DNA of 64,000 nt from Azohydromonas aeria (GCF_009760915.1 NZ_VIDQ01000002.1:186001-250000); one strand, 5' to 3'; counted from the first letter of the stretch, positions 24,016-33,006 are shown. Numbers and translations: made by a program. The notes: generated by a model not told the origin, from the letters alone.

Positions 24016-24040
24016 GGGGCATCGCGACAAACGATGCCCC
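24016..24040. promoter_or_regulatory. LysR-type operator candidate (T-N11-A palindrome)
   Basis: Perfect 9-bp inverted repeat GGGGCATCG-N7-CGATGCCCC. Its core ATC-N9-GAT fits the T-N11-A rule of LysR-family sites. It lies 122 bp upstream of the aconitase-like gene and 27 bp after the stop of the LysR gene, so it more likely controls the catabolic operon than serves as a terminator. There is no T-tract. Confidence 0.55.
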
Positions 24041-24066
24041 AGGAAAACCCTAGGCTGCTGGTGCCG

Positions 24067-24972
24067 TCAGCGTTTGAGCGCGTCGATCAGCAGCTCAACT
24101 GCTCGCAACCGCGGCGCCTTGCGAAGGGCGTAGAGCCATAGATCCCGTGCGGCCCAGGACTCGGCCAGTTCGCGGCGCTCGAAAGGGTCGGTGCCGGCAT
24201 AGGCTGCGGCCGCGCTGGTCGGCACGATGGCAGCCCCCAGCCCGGCCTGCACCATGCGGCAGGCGGCGTCAAAACTGCTGACCGTGACGCCGATGCACAG
24301 CGAGATCTGCGCCATCTGGGCCTGCTCATGGATCAACTGGTCCAACGCACCGCCAGGCTGGATCCCAACCAGGCCACTGGCTGCAACTTCCTTGAACGTG
24401 ATGTGCTGCTGGCTGGCCAATGGGTGCCCTGCCGGCAGCAGGACAATGAGCGGGTCGGTGGCGAAATGCCAGGAATCCAGCCCCTTGGGCGCTTCCGTGG
24501 CCACAGCAATCCCGACGTCCGCACGGTCGTCCAGGCAGGCCCGGATGACTTCCCAGCTCCGTTGCTCCTGCAGAGCAATCTCCACCGCCGGGTAGGCGTG
24601 CTTGAAAGCCTGCAACCGTTCGGGCAACTCCCCAACGATGGCCGACGCGTTGGCACACAGCCGTACCGTGCCGACCACGCTGCCGCTCAACTCCCACACG
24701 TCCTTGACCAACGTGAGCAGTTCGTCCTCTACGCGTGCCCCCCGCTCGAAAACGCAACGGCCAGCCTCCGTGAGTTCAATACCGCGGGCCGAGCGCACCA
24801 GCAGCGGCACGCCCAGAGCGTGCTCCAGATCAGCGATGCGCCGGCTCAGTGCCGACGCCGCGATGTGCTCCCGCTCAGCCGCACGAGCGATGGACCCTTC
24901 CCGGGCAGCCGCGACGAACAGGCGCAGGCTGTACACGTCAAGACGGGGAACATGCGACGTTGGCTCAGACAT
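24067..24972 (-). CDS. LysR-family transcriptional regulator
   Basis: The 301-aa product has an N-terminal HTH (SLRLFVAAAREGSIARAAERE, residues 15-35, then IAASALSRRIADLEHALGVPLL) and the LysR substrate-binding domain (VVGTVRLCANASAIVGELPERL; MVQAGLGAAIVP). It lies directly upstream of and co-directional with the aconitase/Bug/LeuB-like genes, with a T-N11-A palindrome between. It is the obvious regulator of that operon, by position only. Confidence 0.93.
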   Translation of the reverse strand: MSEPTSHVPRLDVYSLRLFVAAAREGSIARAAEREHIAASALSRRIADLEHALGVPLLVRSARGIELTEAGRCVFERGARVEDELLTLVKDVWELSGSVVGTVRLCANASAIVGELPERLQAFKHAYPAVEIALQEQRSWEVIRACLDDRADVGIAVATEAPKGLDSWHFATDPLIVLLPAGHPLASQQHITFKEVAASGLVGIQPGGALDQLIHEQAQMAQISLCIGVTVSSFDAACRMVQAGLGAAIVPTSAAAAYAGTDPFERRELAESWAARDLWLYALRKAPRLRAVELLIDALKR

Positions 24973-25278
24973 TGGGGTAGCTCAAGACAGAGCGGTGAAG
25001 TGTTGCACAGGCACTTCGATGACCGCCATCAATAGCTTTCGCTTTAACGAAATGCGTCCGTGGTCGGATGCTGAGAACTGCTCGTTCACACGAGGAATGT
25101 CGCCACCCGTCCAGAGCGCTGTTCCTCTTGGACTCCAACCGATCCTCGACCTGGAGGCGAACCACTTCAAGAAGTTAAGTCGTCTTGTCTAGTTGGGTGA
25201 GCCGCAATCGATCTTCAATGGCTGCCTATTTCATGGTGCTATCGAGATAAGTCTTATCTATCACAGTAGCATTCTCAG
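24973..25278. other. Non-coding stretch at the left edge of the accessory region
   Basis: This 306-bp stretch has no credible gene; short frames on both strands lack RBS and family features. It is less GC-rich than its surroundings. Just before the integrase start lies an inverted repeat AGATAAG-T-CTTATCT (25245-25259). It may contain the integrase promoter or an attachment site, but I could not find a matching repeat elsewhere in the window by eye. Confidence 0.5.
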
Positions 25279-27003
25279 GTGAGCAAACTCACCTCGCGAA
25301 AAGCGCCTGGCACCCCTGCCGGGTTGGACGAACTGCCCGACGCCGCAGCGCTGGCGGCGCTGCGCGCCTGGCATGAGGGCCTGCCGGCACGCGCCGCGGT
25401 CGAGCAGTACCTGCCCCAGGCGCTGCAGGACGGCTCGTCAGCGCGCGGCGTGCTCGGGGGCATCCGCCGGCGGCTGCAGCGCCTGGCGCGCTCGCGCCAC
25501 CGGGCAGACCTGGCGCAGACCTTCGCCGTGGAGCACCGCGGCGACGCCGCCCACGCCCGCGCCGTGGCCCAGGCCATCGAGACGCTGCGCACCCTGCCCC
25601 CGCCGCAGCCGCTCATCGGCGATCGGGTGGACGCCTGGCTGCCCGCGCGTATCGCCGCCGCGCTGCAGGCCGCAGGCATCGACACGCTCGCGGCGCTGAC
25701 GGTGCGCGTGCCGCGCCGCCGGCGTTGGTGGACGGCCGTGCCCGGGCTGGGCGCCACCGGCGCGCGCCAGGTGGAAGCCTTCTTCACTGCGCACCCCCAG
25801 CTCACCGAGCGTGCCCGCGCGCTGGTGGCGGCAGCACCCACAGACGTGCAGCCGTGGGAGCGCATCGCGCTGCCGCAGGATCTCGACGGCTCGCAAGGGC
25901 GCTTCCGTGCCCCGCGCGAGAGTTGCGCGCTCGACGCCCGCGATGACTACGCCGCGGTACAGGCTTGGCTGCAGCGCCACGAGTCCGAGGCCACGCGGCG
26001 CGCGTACCGCAAGGAGGCCGAGCGGTTGATCCTGTGGGCGGTGCTGGAGCGCGGCAAGGCGCTGTCTTCGCTGGCCACCGAGGACGCCACCGCCTACCTC
26101 GCCTTCCTGCGCCGGCCTGCACCTGCGGCGCGCTGGATCGGGCCGCCGCGGCCACGGCACTCGCCCGAGTGGCGGCCCTTCGCCGGGGCGCTGTCAGCGC
26201 GCTCCATCAAGTACTCGGTGTCGGTGCTGGGGGCGCTGTTTCGCTGGCTGGTCGAGCAGCGCTACGTGCTGGCCAACCCGTTTGCGGGCATGAGGGTGCG
26301 CGGCGCCTCATCGACGGCGCCGCTGGACGCCGCGCGCGGCTTCTCGCAGGCCGAGTGGCGGCTGCTGCGCGTCGTCGCCGACGGGTTGGAATGGTCGTAC
26401 GGCTGGAGCGCGCCGGCGGCGCAGCGGCTGCGCTTCGTGCTCGACTTTGCCTATGCCACGGGCCTGCGCGCGAGCGAGCTGGTGGGCGCCACGCTGGGCG
26501 CCATCGAGACCGACGCGCGGCAGGAATCCTGGCTGCACCTCGTGGGCAAGGGCGCCAAGACCGGCAAGGTGACCCTGCCGCCGCTGGCCCTCACGGCGTT
26601 GGAGCGCTACCTGGTGCAACGGGGCTTGCCCGTGACGCCCACGCGATGGGCGTCCGACACGCCGTTGGTGGGCCGCCTGGCCGATGACGTCGGCGGCATC
26701 ACGACGGCGCGCCTGTGGGCGCTGATGCGGCGCTTCTTCGCCACGGCCGCCGGCCTCCTCGAAGCCGACAACCCGCCGCTGGCCGAGAAGCTGCGCCGCG
26801 CCAGCCCGCACTGGACAAGGCATACCCATGCCACGCACGCCCTTGAACTCGGCGCGGAGCTCACCACCGTGCGCGATAACCTGCGTCACGCCTCGATTTC
26901 CACCACCTCGACCTACCTGCACAGCGACGACACCAAGCGGGCACGCGAGATGGCGGCTGCCTTCGGTGCTCAACGGCGCTGGGCCTCGCACCGAGGAGTG
27001 TGA
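25279..27003 (+). CDS. Large tyrosine recombinase/integrase with extended N-terminus
   Basis: This 574-aa protein has a GTG start. The first 200 residues form a helical region with a helix-hairpin-helix-like stretch ([25 protein letters not shown] region, residues 135-159) resembling the DUF3701 N-terminus of some Burkholderiales integrases. A SAM-like core-binding domain follows (residues 215-350). The catalytic domain has Arg in [11 protein letters not shown], a Lys in [10 protein letters not shown]-x2-R in [11 protein letters not shown], His in [10 protein letters not shown] and the nucleophile Tyr in TSTYLHSDD. All pentad residues are seen, so it should be active. No excisionase is adjacent. 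Confidence 0.92.
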   Translation: MSKLTSRKAPGTPAGLDELPDAAALAALRAWHEGLPARAAVEQYLPQALQDGSSARGVLGGIRRRLQRLARSRHRADLAQTFAVEHRGDAAHARAVAQAIETLRTLPPPQPLIGDRVDAWLPARIAAALQAAGIDTLAALTVRVPRRRRWWTAVPGLGATGARQVEAFFTAHPQLTERARALVAAAPTDVQPWERIALPQDLDGSQGRFRAPRESCALDARDDYAAVQAWLQRHESEATRRAYRKEAERLILWAVLERGKALSSLATEDATAYLAFLRRPAPAARWIGPPRPRHSPEWRPFAGALSARSIKYSVSVLGALFRWLVEQRYVLANPFAGMRVRGASSTAPLDAARGFSQAEWRLLRVVADGLEWSYGWSAPAAQRLRFVLDFAYATGLRASELVGATLGAIETDARQESWLHLVGKGAKTGKVTLPPLALTALERYLVQRGLPVTPTRWASDTPLVGRLADDVGGITTARLWALMRRFFATAAGLLEADNPPLAEKLRRASPHWTRHTHATHALELGAELTTVRDNLRHASISTTSTYLHSDDTKRAREMAAAFGAQRRWASHRGV

Positions 27004-27142
27004 CTGGAGCAAATTCCGGCCGGCTGCCTCCAGCGCGTGCCTGAAGGGCCCCGGTGGCTTGCAGCTGTGCGGCTGCAGTGATGGACAGCCCCGATACGCC
27101 ACAATGCCGCAGCAGTGCGCCGCACGTCCGACCCTCACGCCC

Positions 27143-27838
27143 ATGCTTGCCGCCTCGACCCCCGTTTCCCTCACCGAGCAGGAGTTCGACCAGCTCCAGG
27201 AGGCCCTGCAAGCCGGCCCAGCGGCCATGAAGCTCGAAGCGATGGACGGGTATTTCGCGGCGCTGATCTGCGGGCCGGTGTTCGTGCCGCCGACCGAGGC
27301 CGTGCAGCAGGTACTGGGCGACCAGTTCACCTTCGACAGCGACGAGCAGGCCGGCAGGATCACCGGCCTGATGATGCGGCACTGGAACTGGATCGCCGCG
27401 GAACTGCAGCGCACCCTGACCGAGCCGGATGTGTACCTGCCGGTGCTGCTGGAGGACGACGCGGGCGTGGCGCACGGCAACGATTGGGCGCGCGGCTTCA
27501 TGCGCGGCATGCAGGCACGCCCGGGCAGCTGGAACGAGCTGATTGCCAGCGACAAGGACGGCGGCTGCGTGGTGCCGATGATGATGCTCGTTCACGAGCA
27601 CGACCCAGATCCCGGGATGCGGCCGCCGCCCATCGATGCGCAGAAGCGCCAGGAGGTGATCGCCTCCATGATTGCCGGCGCGACCCAGTGCTACCGCCAC
27701 TTCGAGTCGGCCCGGCGCGCGGGTGCCGCCGGGCCCGCGCCACTGCGCCGGCATGTTCCCAAGATCGGTCGCAACGAGCCCTGCCCCTGCGGCAGCGGGC
27801 GCAAGTACAAACACTGCTGCGCCCAGACGCTGCACTGA
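27143..27838 (+). CDS. YecA/UPF0149-family protein with C-terminal SEC-C zinc motif
   Basis: The 231-aa product has an N-terminal UPF0149 domain ([22 protein letters not shown] near residues 33-54; [14 protein letters not shown]-like acidic surface). It ends with the SEC-C motif [18 protein letters not shown], which binds zinc and is shared with the SecA C-terminus. YecA-type proteins bind ribosome/SecA partners in other bacteria; the role here is not known. The ATG at 27143 is preferred over one 13 codons upstream because conserved sequence starts soon after it. Confidence 0.88.
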   Translation: MLAASTPVSLTEQEFDQLQEALQAGPAAMKLEAMDGYFAALICGPVFVPPTEAVQQVLGDQFTFDSDEQAGRITGLMMRHWNWIAAELQRTLTEPDVYLPVLLEDDAGVAHGNDWARGFMRGMQARPGSWNELIASDKDGGCVVPMMMLVHEHDPDPGMRPPPIDAQKRQEVIASMIAGATQCYRHFESARRAGAAGPAPLRRHVPKIGRNEPCPCGSGRKYKHCCAQTLH

Positions 27839-27856
27839 AGACACAGGACAACTCCC

Positions 27857-28201
27857 GTGAGCCAGGATGACTTCCCGCTGGACGCCAACGGCCCGGCCTA
27901 CACCACACCGCAGCAGCGCCATGGCGTGCCGCTGGTCTACGTCGGCGAGAAGCTGGGCCACGCGATCGAGGAACTCCATCACTTCGCCCGCCATCATCCG
28001 CAGCAGCGGCAGGCGCTGGTTGCGCCGATGTACTACCTGCTCGTGGCGCACTTGGGTCTGCACAACATGCTGGCCAAGGCCAATGACCAATCATTGGCAC
28101 TGCGGCTGCTTGAAGGCAGCGAGGCCGAGCTGCGCAGCTGGCTGGCGCTGATCGAGCGCGAGGGCGACGTCGCCGGCCTGGCGGGCCTGGACGCGCCCTG
28201 A
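27857..28201 (+). CDS. Hypothetical protein, 114 aa
   Basis: I do not recognise a family. The GTG at 27857 gives MSQDDFPLDANGPAYTTPQQRHG. The body is a single helical segment rich in His and Leu (ELHHFARHHPQQRQALVAPMYYLLVAHLGLHNMLAKA). It is 18 bp after the YecA-like gene on the same strand, so the two are probably co-transcribed. It has no signal peptide and no clear membrane segment. Confidence 0.7.
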   Translation: MSQDDFPLDANGPAYTTPQQRHGVPLVYVGEKLGHAIEELHHFARHHPQQRQALVAPMYYLLVAHLGLHNMLAKANDQSLALRLLEGSEAELRSWLALIEREGDVAGLAGLDAP

Positions 28202-28277
28202 GCCGGGGTCGAGCCTCAAAGCCAGCCACCGCCCTCACGTCTGACAAGCGCGTCCTGCCTTGCCGAGTTCTCGGCGC

Positions 28278-29219
28278 CTACGAGGCCTGCTCGGGCAGCG
28301 CTGGGGGCCGATGCGCCATCAGCGCGGCCGGCTCGGCGCAGGCGTCCCGGACGCAGCCACGCAACCAGCGGTGGGCCGCGTCGGCATCCAGCCGCGGATG
28401 CCAAAGCAGCGACACCGTGATCTCCGGTACCTGGACCGGCAGCGGGAAGCACAGCATGCCCGTGCGCAGTCCGGCAGTGTGGCGCTCGGGAACGCTGGCG
28501 ATGAGGTCCGACGCGCGCGCCAGTGCCAGCGCCGCGGAGAACCCGCCCACGACCGCCGCGACGTCGCGCTGCAGGCCCACAGCGGCCAACGCTTCCTCCA
28601 CCGGCCCCTGAGCCTGGGCGCGCCGCGCGACGAGCACATGCTTAGCCTGCGCGTAGCGTGCGGGCGTGACCTCGCCCTCGCCCAGCGGGTGACCGGCGCG
28701 CACGACGCCGACGAAGCGGTCCCGCAGCAGCGCCTGCGTCCGCACCTCCGGGCCCATCGCGCTGCTGACCACGCCGGTCTCCAGGTCCACCGTGCCGTCG
28801 CGCAGCAGCGCGCTGTCCTTGTCGAGCTTGGGCATGAAGCGCAGCCGCACGCCGGGCGCCTCGACACCGACACGCCGGATCAGCCCCGGCCCGAAGGTCT
28901 CCACGAAGCCATCGCTGGTGCGCAGCGTGAAGGTTCGCTCCAGCTTGACGAGATCCGGCGGCGTGGCAGGGCGCAGCGCCGCTTCGGCGTCCTGCACGAT
29001 GCGGCGCACCTGCTCGCGCAACTCCAGCGCCCGCGGTGACGGCACCAAGCCCCGCCCAGCGCGCACCAGCAGTGGATCGCCCGTGGTCTCGCGCAGCCGT
29101 GCCAGGGCCCGGCTCATCGCCGAAGGGCTCAGGCGCAGCCGCCGGGCCGCGCCCGCGACGCTGCCTTCAGCCAGCAGGACGTCAAGCACGACAAGCAGGT
29201 TCAGATCGGGCTGTGACAT
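28278..29219 (-). CDS. LysR-family transcriptional regulator
   Basis: The 313-aa product has an N-terminal HTH (MSQPDLNLLVVLDVLLAEGS, residues 1-20, then GAARRLRLSPSAMSRALARLRE) and a LysR effector domain (RTSDGFVETFGPGLIRRV; VVRAGHPLGEGEVT). It is of the NodD/LinR-like type with 'DLNLL' at the start. It diverges from an MFS transporter gene, with a T-N11-A box between, the classic arrangement of a regulator and its target. Confidence 0.93.
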   Translation of the reverse strand: MSQPDLNLLVVLDVLLAEGSVAGAARRLRLSPSAMSRALARLRETTGDPLLVRAGRGLVPSPRALELREQVRRIVQDAEAALRPATPPDLVKLERTFTLRTSDGFVETFGPGLIRRVGVEAPGVRLRFMPKLDKDSALLRDGTVDLETGVVSSAMGPEVRTQALLRDRFVGVVRAGHPLGEGEVTPARYAQAKHVLVARRAQAQGPVEEALAAVGLQRDVAAVVGGFSAALALARASDLIASVPERHTAGLRTGMLCFPLPVQVPEITVSLLWHPRLDADAAHRWLRGCVRDACAEPAALMAHRPPALPEQAS

Positions 29220-29232
29220 GGCAAACGCACCA

Positions 29233-29268
29233 GCGTAAACGGCGTAAACGGCGCTGACATGGCGTCAG
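29233..29268. promoter_or_regulatory. LysR operator region: tandem 9-mers and T-N11-A box
   Basis: The sequence CGTAAACGG occurs twice in tandem at 29234-29251. Next to it is the inverted repeat CTGAC-N5-GTCAG (29254-29268), which fits T-N11-A. It sits between divergent lysR (start 29219) and the MFS gene (start 29371), so it can regulate both. Confidence 0.55.
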
Positions 29269-29370
29269 ACGCACGAATGGAGTGCAAATGATGCGCCTTC
29301 CGCCGTGACCGGCCCGTGCCTATCGTGATCGTGACGGCTGCACTGGCAGCCCTTGATCAGGAGATGGCAC

Positions 29371-30816
29371 ATGTCAGGAACCTCAGCAGGTCACAAAGTC
29401 GCGACTACGGCAGGCGTCATTGCGCCGGCCGGCCGGGCGCCGTGGGCGCTGGCGCTGTGCGCGCTGTTGCCCGCGCTGGGCACCAGCATCGCCAACGTGG
29501 CGCTGCCGACCTTCACCGAGGCCTTCGCTGCCTCGTTCCAGCAGGTGCAGTGGGTGGTGCTGGCCTACCTGCTGGCCAACACCACGCTGGTGGTCGGCGC
29601 CGGGCGGCTGGGCGACCTGGCCGGGCGCCGCCGGCTGCTGCTGGCCGGCCTGCTGGTCTTCACGGCCGCCTCGGCGCTGTGCGGCGCGGCACCGTCGCTC
29701 GCGCTGCTGATCGCCGCCCGGGCCGTCCAGGGCGTGGGAGCGGCCGTGCTGATGGCGCTGTCCGTGGCGATGGTGGGCGAGGTGGTGCCCAAGGCTCAGG
29801 CCGGGCGGGCCATGGGGCTGCTGGGCACGGCCTCGGCCGTCGGCACGGCGCTGGGCCCGACCCTGGGCGGACTGCTCATCGCCGGCCTGGGCTGGCCGGC
29901 CGTCTTCCTGGTCAACGTGCCGCTGGGCCTGCTGGCCCTGGGGCTGGCATGGCGCCACCTGCCGCGCGACCGCCGCGCGCCGGACGCGGCCCGGACCGGC
30001 TTCGACGGGATGGGCATCCTGCTGCTGGCCCTGACGCTGGCGGCCTATGCACTGGCGATGACCACAGGCCGCGGCCGCTTCGGTGCGCTCAACCTGGCGC
30101 TGCTGCTGGTCGCCCTGGCGGGCCTGGCGCTGTTCCTGCGGGTGCAGGCGCACTCGGCGGCGCCGCTCGTGCGGCTGGCCCGGCTGGGCGACCCCGTGCT
30201 GGGAGCGGGCCTGGCGATGAGCGCGCTCGTCTCGACGGTGATGATGGCGACGCTGGTGGTGGGGCCCTTCCACCTCGGGCGCGCGCTGGGCCTGCAGACC
30301 CTGCACGTCGGCCTGGCCCTGTCGGCCGGCCCGGCGGTCGCGGCGCTGGCCGGCGTGCCCGCCGGGCGCCTGGTGGACCGCTTCGGGGCGCGGCACATGA
30401 CCGTCACAGCGCTGGCCGGAATGGCCGCGGGCTGCCTGGCGCTGTGCCTGGCGCCGACCGCCTGGGGCGTTGCCGGCTACGTGTTGCCCATGGCCCTCCT
30501 CACGGGCCACTACGCGCTGTTCCAGGCGGCCAACAACACCGCGGTCATGGCGGACGTGGCCGCGGACCAGCGTGGCGTGGTGTCCGGATTGTTGAACCTC
30601 TCGCGCAACTTGGGGCTGGTCACCGGGGCGGCCGTCATGGGCAGCGTGTTCGCATGGGCCGCTGCAGGCGTGGACTTCGCTGCGGCTTTGCCCGAGGCGG
30701 TTGCCGGCGGCATGCGCACAACGTTCGCGGTGGCGGCGGGACTGATCGGCGTCGCGCTGGGTGTCGCGGCGCTCAGCGGGGGCGGCCTGCGGCTTGGGCG
30801 GCATTGGAGGGCGTAG
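29371..30816 (+). CDS. MFS transporter, drug:H+ antiporter-like (DHA2)
   Basis: This 481-aa inner-membrane protein has 12-14 hydrophobic helices. Visible MFS motifs are LGDLAGRRRLLLAGLLVF between helices 2 and 3 (motif A), RAVQGVGAAVLMALS (motif B) and GLLGTASAVGTALGPTLGGLL (motif C, typical of antiporters). The ATG at 29371 follows AGGAG. Efflux of a small toxic compound is likely. The divergent LysR gene should control it, but the substrate cannot be inferred. Confidence 0.92.
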   Translation: MSGTSAGHKVATTAGVIAPAGRAPWALALCALLPALGTSIANVALPTFTEAFAASFQQVQWVVLAYLLANTTLVVGAGRLGDLAGRRRLLLAGLLVFTAASALCGAAPSLALLIAARAVQGVGAAVLMALSVAMVGEVVPKAQAGRAMGLLGTASAVGTALGPTLGGLLIAGLGWPAVFLVNVPLGLLALGLAWRHLPRDRRAPDAARTGFDGMGILLLALTLAAYALAMTTGRGRFGALNLALLLVALAGLALFLRVQAHSAAPLVRLARLGDPVLGAGLAMSALVSTVMMATLVVGPFHLGRALGLQTLHVGLALSAGPAVAALAGVPAGRLVDRFGARHMTVTALAGMAAGCLALCLAPTAWGVAGYVLPMALLTGHYALFQAANNTAVMADVAADQRGVVSGLLNLSRNLGLVTGAAVMGSVFAWAAAGVDFAAALPEAVAGGMRTTFAVAAGLIGVALGVAALSGGGLRLGRHWRA

Positions 30817-30988
30817 GCCATGCGCGACGCAGCCGAGGCCCTGAACGGCCCTGGCCTGCTGCTCGGCACCGCCCGAGAGCCCTGCGATGGTCTGGCGTCC
30901 GGATGGCCGGGCCGCGGGAGCCGCACGATGGACGCAGGCGCGCGTGTTGCCGCAGCCCGTGCATGAATCGTGGATCGGGTCGGTCAGC

Positions 30989-31252
30989 ATGGGCCTGTCG
31001 GTAGAGTTGGACACCGCCGGCAGCGAGGCCCGGCCTTGCGCCGTCCACTTCGGCACTCGGCGCGTGGCGGTCAACGAGGTGTGCGACCGCTGGCATGGCC
31101 GGGATCGCACCTGGTGGAAAGTCTCCACCGACGAGGGCTTCTACATCCTGGTGTGCGAGGACGCGACCGGCGAGTGGGACCTGGCCGCCGTCGTGGGCGA
31201 GGCATCCCGGGACGATGCCTGGCCTGCCCCGCGGCGCGGAACCTCGCATTGA
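30989..31252 (+). CDS. Small hypothetical protein, DUF6504-like
   Basis: The product is 87 aa from the ATG at 30989; a longer frame starts at 30887. The core GTRRVAVNEVCDRWHGRDRTWWKV followed by DEGFYILVCEDATGEWDLAAV, here split at residue 50, resembles small proteins encoded next to imuB/dnaE2 mutasome genes in Actinobacteria and Proteobacteria. I make this link from the W/Y pattern only. No imuB or dnaE2 is nearby. Confidence 0.5.
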   Translation: MGLSVELDTAGSEARPCAVHFGTRRVAVNEVCDRWHGRDRTWWKVSTDEGFYILVCEDATGEWDLAAVVGEASRDDAWPAPRRGTSH

Positions 31253-31285
31253 AGACCTGATGCCGGCGCCGGCATCGCTGCCACG

Positions 31286-31894
31286 TCAGCCGGCGCGGCA
31301 CAGGAAGGCCGGCGGCACCCTAACCGTCAGCCACACCCCGTTCTCGGCTTGGTGGAACACGAAGCCCTGCGCATGCATGCGCACGGCGTCCACCGCGAGC
31401 ACCACGAGCAGCCCGTAGCGAAGGCCGACAGCGCGGGCCGTCTGCTCGCCGGCCGACAGGTGCACGTGGTGCCGTGCGCCGGGCTTGAGGCCTTCCCGGC
31501 TGATCGCCGCGACGAAGCGCGAGGCCGTGCCGTGGAACAGCACCTCAGGCGGTTGCCGCTGCTCGAACTGACGGTCCACGCTGCGCGTCGAGTGGCCCTG
31601 GATGGCGCGGATTCGCTGGCCGTCATCGGAAAGCTCGAAGCGCCTCTTGTTGTTGGTGGCCACGACTTGCTCGATGAGCTCGTGGGAAAGCTGCTTCCCT
31701 TGCCGCGCAGTGCCGGCAATGAGCTCGTCCACGTTGCCCCAGCCGTCGGCGTCGAGTACTAGGCCAACGGCCTCGGGCTGGTGGCGCAATACGAAGCTCA
31801 GGAACTTGCTGGCCTCGACAAGCCTGCCGCTCAAGCAGGACCCCGGTCCGAATTGGCGCTCAGCCGTTACCAGCGAGAGCTTGTCCGCGCTCAC
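31286..31894 (-). CDS. kptA: RNA 2'-phosphotransferase (Tpt1/KptA family)
   Basis: This enzyme removes an internal 2'-phosphate from RNA using NAD+. The 202-aa product has the N-terminal winged-helix domain (SKFLSFVLRHQPEAVGLVLD) and the C-terminal ADP-ribosyltransferase-like fold (EVLFHGTASRFVAAISREGLKPG; HHVHLSAGEQTARAVG). The invariant Arg-His and HGT segments are intact. Start is GTG at 31894. Bacteria lack the fungal-type tRNA ligase that makes its known substrate, so the bacterial role is an open question; some have proposed RNA repair or NAD+-capped RNA decapping. Confidence 0.92.
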   Translation of the reverse strand: MSADKLSLVTAERQFGPGSCLSGRLVEASKFLSFVLRHQPEAVGLVLDADGWGNVDELIAGTARQGKQLSHELIEQVVATNNKRRFELSDDGQRIRAIQGHSTRSVDRQFEQRQPPEVLFHGTASRFVAAISREGLKPGARHHVHLSAGEQTARAVGLRYGLLVVLAVDAVRMHAQGFVFHQAENGVWLTVRVPPAFLCRAG

Positions 31895-31952
31895 GCAGTA
31901 CCTGCCGCGTCAAGCTGACACCGCCTTGCGTGCAAGCTTGGCAAGCTCGGGC

Positions 31953-32156
31953 TCAAGGCCCAAGCGGCTGGCCCGGGTCCAAGCAGCGTTGATCATGCCG
32001 CCGCGGGTCTAGCCAACGCCCGCCACGCGACTCGCAATCGGCACGCTCGGCCTGCTCGCTGCTGCGAAAAGCTAAAAGAACCTCCATGGAAAGTAGCAGC
32101 AGTGCGGCCAGCACCACTGTCATCCAGGTGCCTGGGCTTCGTTGAACGTTCATCAT
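31953..32156 (-). CDS. Small membrane-anchored cysteine-containing protein
   Basis: The 67-aa product has one N-terminal hydrophobic helix (MTVVLAALLLLSMEVLLAF, residues 12-30) followed by a short outside tail with the pattern CESRGGRWLD...RCLDPG. Similar 'C-x-x-x-GGRW...C' tails are common in small anchored proteins of betaproteobacteria. It lies between the kptA-like gene and the LexA-linked gene on the same strand. Confidence 0.6.
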   Translation of the reverse strand: MMNVQRSPGTWMTVVLAALLLLSMEVLLAFRSSEQAERADCESRGGRWLDPRRHDQRCLDPGQPLGP

Positions 32157-32188
32157 GTGAAGACGCCGACGAACTCATGGCTGCCGGT

Positions 32189-32692
32189 TCAGTTGGCACC
32201 GGGCAGCATTAGCGGCAGTGGGCGACAGGCCCGCACCGGGCGGCGCTGCGCATCCAGCTCTATCCAGCCCAGCACCCCGGTGGGCTGTCCGGTTTCCTCC
32301 AACTTGATCGTGAGAACCAAGCCCTCGTCCTCCTCACCCAACTCATCCCCTTCCTCGGTCCGGTAACGCTGCAAGGAAGTCTCTGCCGTGACAAGTGCCG
32401 TGTCCGCCCCGGCCAAGTCATGTGCCTGTGCCAAGAGCATGTCTTCGACTTCGTGCAACGGTACCTCCGGGTAGCAGTCCAGGACGGCACGCTCGACGCC
32501 TTGCACAAGGTCGTCGTGCCGCCAAGCAGTCCAGCGCCGCTGAAAGCCGGCCAACTGCACCTGAGGGCCCATGTGGCGTGCGGCCAGGCGCGCGTAGAAG
32601 TCCAGCAGCAGACGGCTGGGACGCAGAGGCAAACCGTGAGTCATGAACAGGCCAGGAAGAACTGGAAGGGGGAACTTCGCGGGATCGGCCAC
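32189..32692 (-). CDS. Hypothetical protein behind a LexA-like box
   Basis: The 167-aa product (GTG start; an in-frame ATG at 32644 would remove 16 residues) matches no family I know. It is acidic in the middle (EEGDELGEEDEGLVLTIKLEE) and ends in a beta-rich segment TGVLGWIELDAQRRPV. Just upstream, 32715-32734 reads like an SOS box, so the gene may be induced by DNA damage. The two small genes downstream could share the transcript. Confidence 0.65.
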   Translation of the reverse strand: MADPAKFPLPVLPGLFMTHGLPLRPSRLLLDFYARLAARHMGPQVQLAGFQRRWTAWRHDDLVQGVERAVLDCYPEVPLHEVEDMLLAQAHDLAGADTALVTAETSLQRYRTEEGDELGEEDEGLVLTIKLEETGQPTGVLGWIELDAQRRPVRACRPLPLMLPGAN

Positions 32693-32714
32693 ACACGCAA
32701 TCGTTCCAGCGGAA

Positions 32715-32734
32715 TACTGTATAAATATACAAGT
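32715..32734 (-). promoter_or_regulatory. LexA/SOS box candidate
   Basis: TACTGTATAAATATACAAGT contains CTGT-N8-ACAA, one base from the consensus CTGT-N8-ACAG of gamma- and betaproteobacterial LexA. The inner TGTATA-AA-TATACA is a perfect dyad. It lies 25 bp upstream of the GTG at 32692. Confidence 0.6.
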
Positions 32735-32974
32735 TCCAGATCACTGACACGGCACTGCTTCGACAAACCGGAGCGTCTGCCTTCGCAGGCCAACTCCCTG
32801 CTGGGTCTGCACACATGACTGATGGTTGGATTTTTGGAAGTCGATCCAACCGTTGCGTCCTGCAAGAGTAGTCGGCATGTTGGAATCGGACAGGCAGTAG
32901 GTCGCTGCCCTGTCCTCTTGACGAGAAGGCCTCTTCTCTGGCGTAAGTAGCGGTTGATTCTGTTTAGCAAGTCT

Positions 32975-33006
32975 CTCCTGAGCGCTACAATGGGCGCACT
33001 CAGGAG
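32975..33006 (+). promoter_or_regulatory. Toxin-antitoxin operator over the -10 box
   Basis: Inverted repeat CTCCTGAG ... CTCAGGAG with a 16-nt spacer. A TACAAT -10 hexamer sits inside the spacer at 32986-32991, and the right arm doubles as the ribosome site AGGAG of the antitoxin gene. The arrangement is typical of TA autoregulation. Confidence 0.6.

Noticed and set aside
24016..24040. Rho-independent terminator of the lysR gene
   Set aside because: No T-tract follows on the minus strand; T-N11-A symmetry favours an operator, although a dual role is possible.
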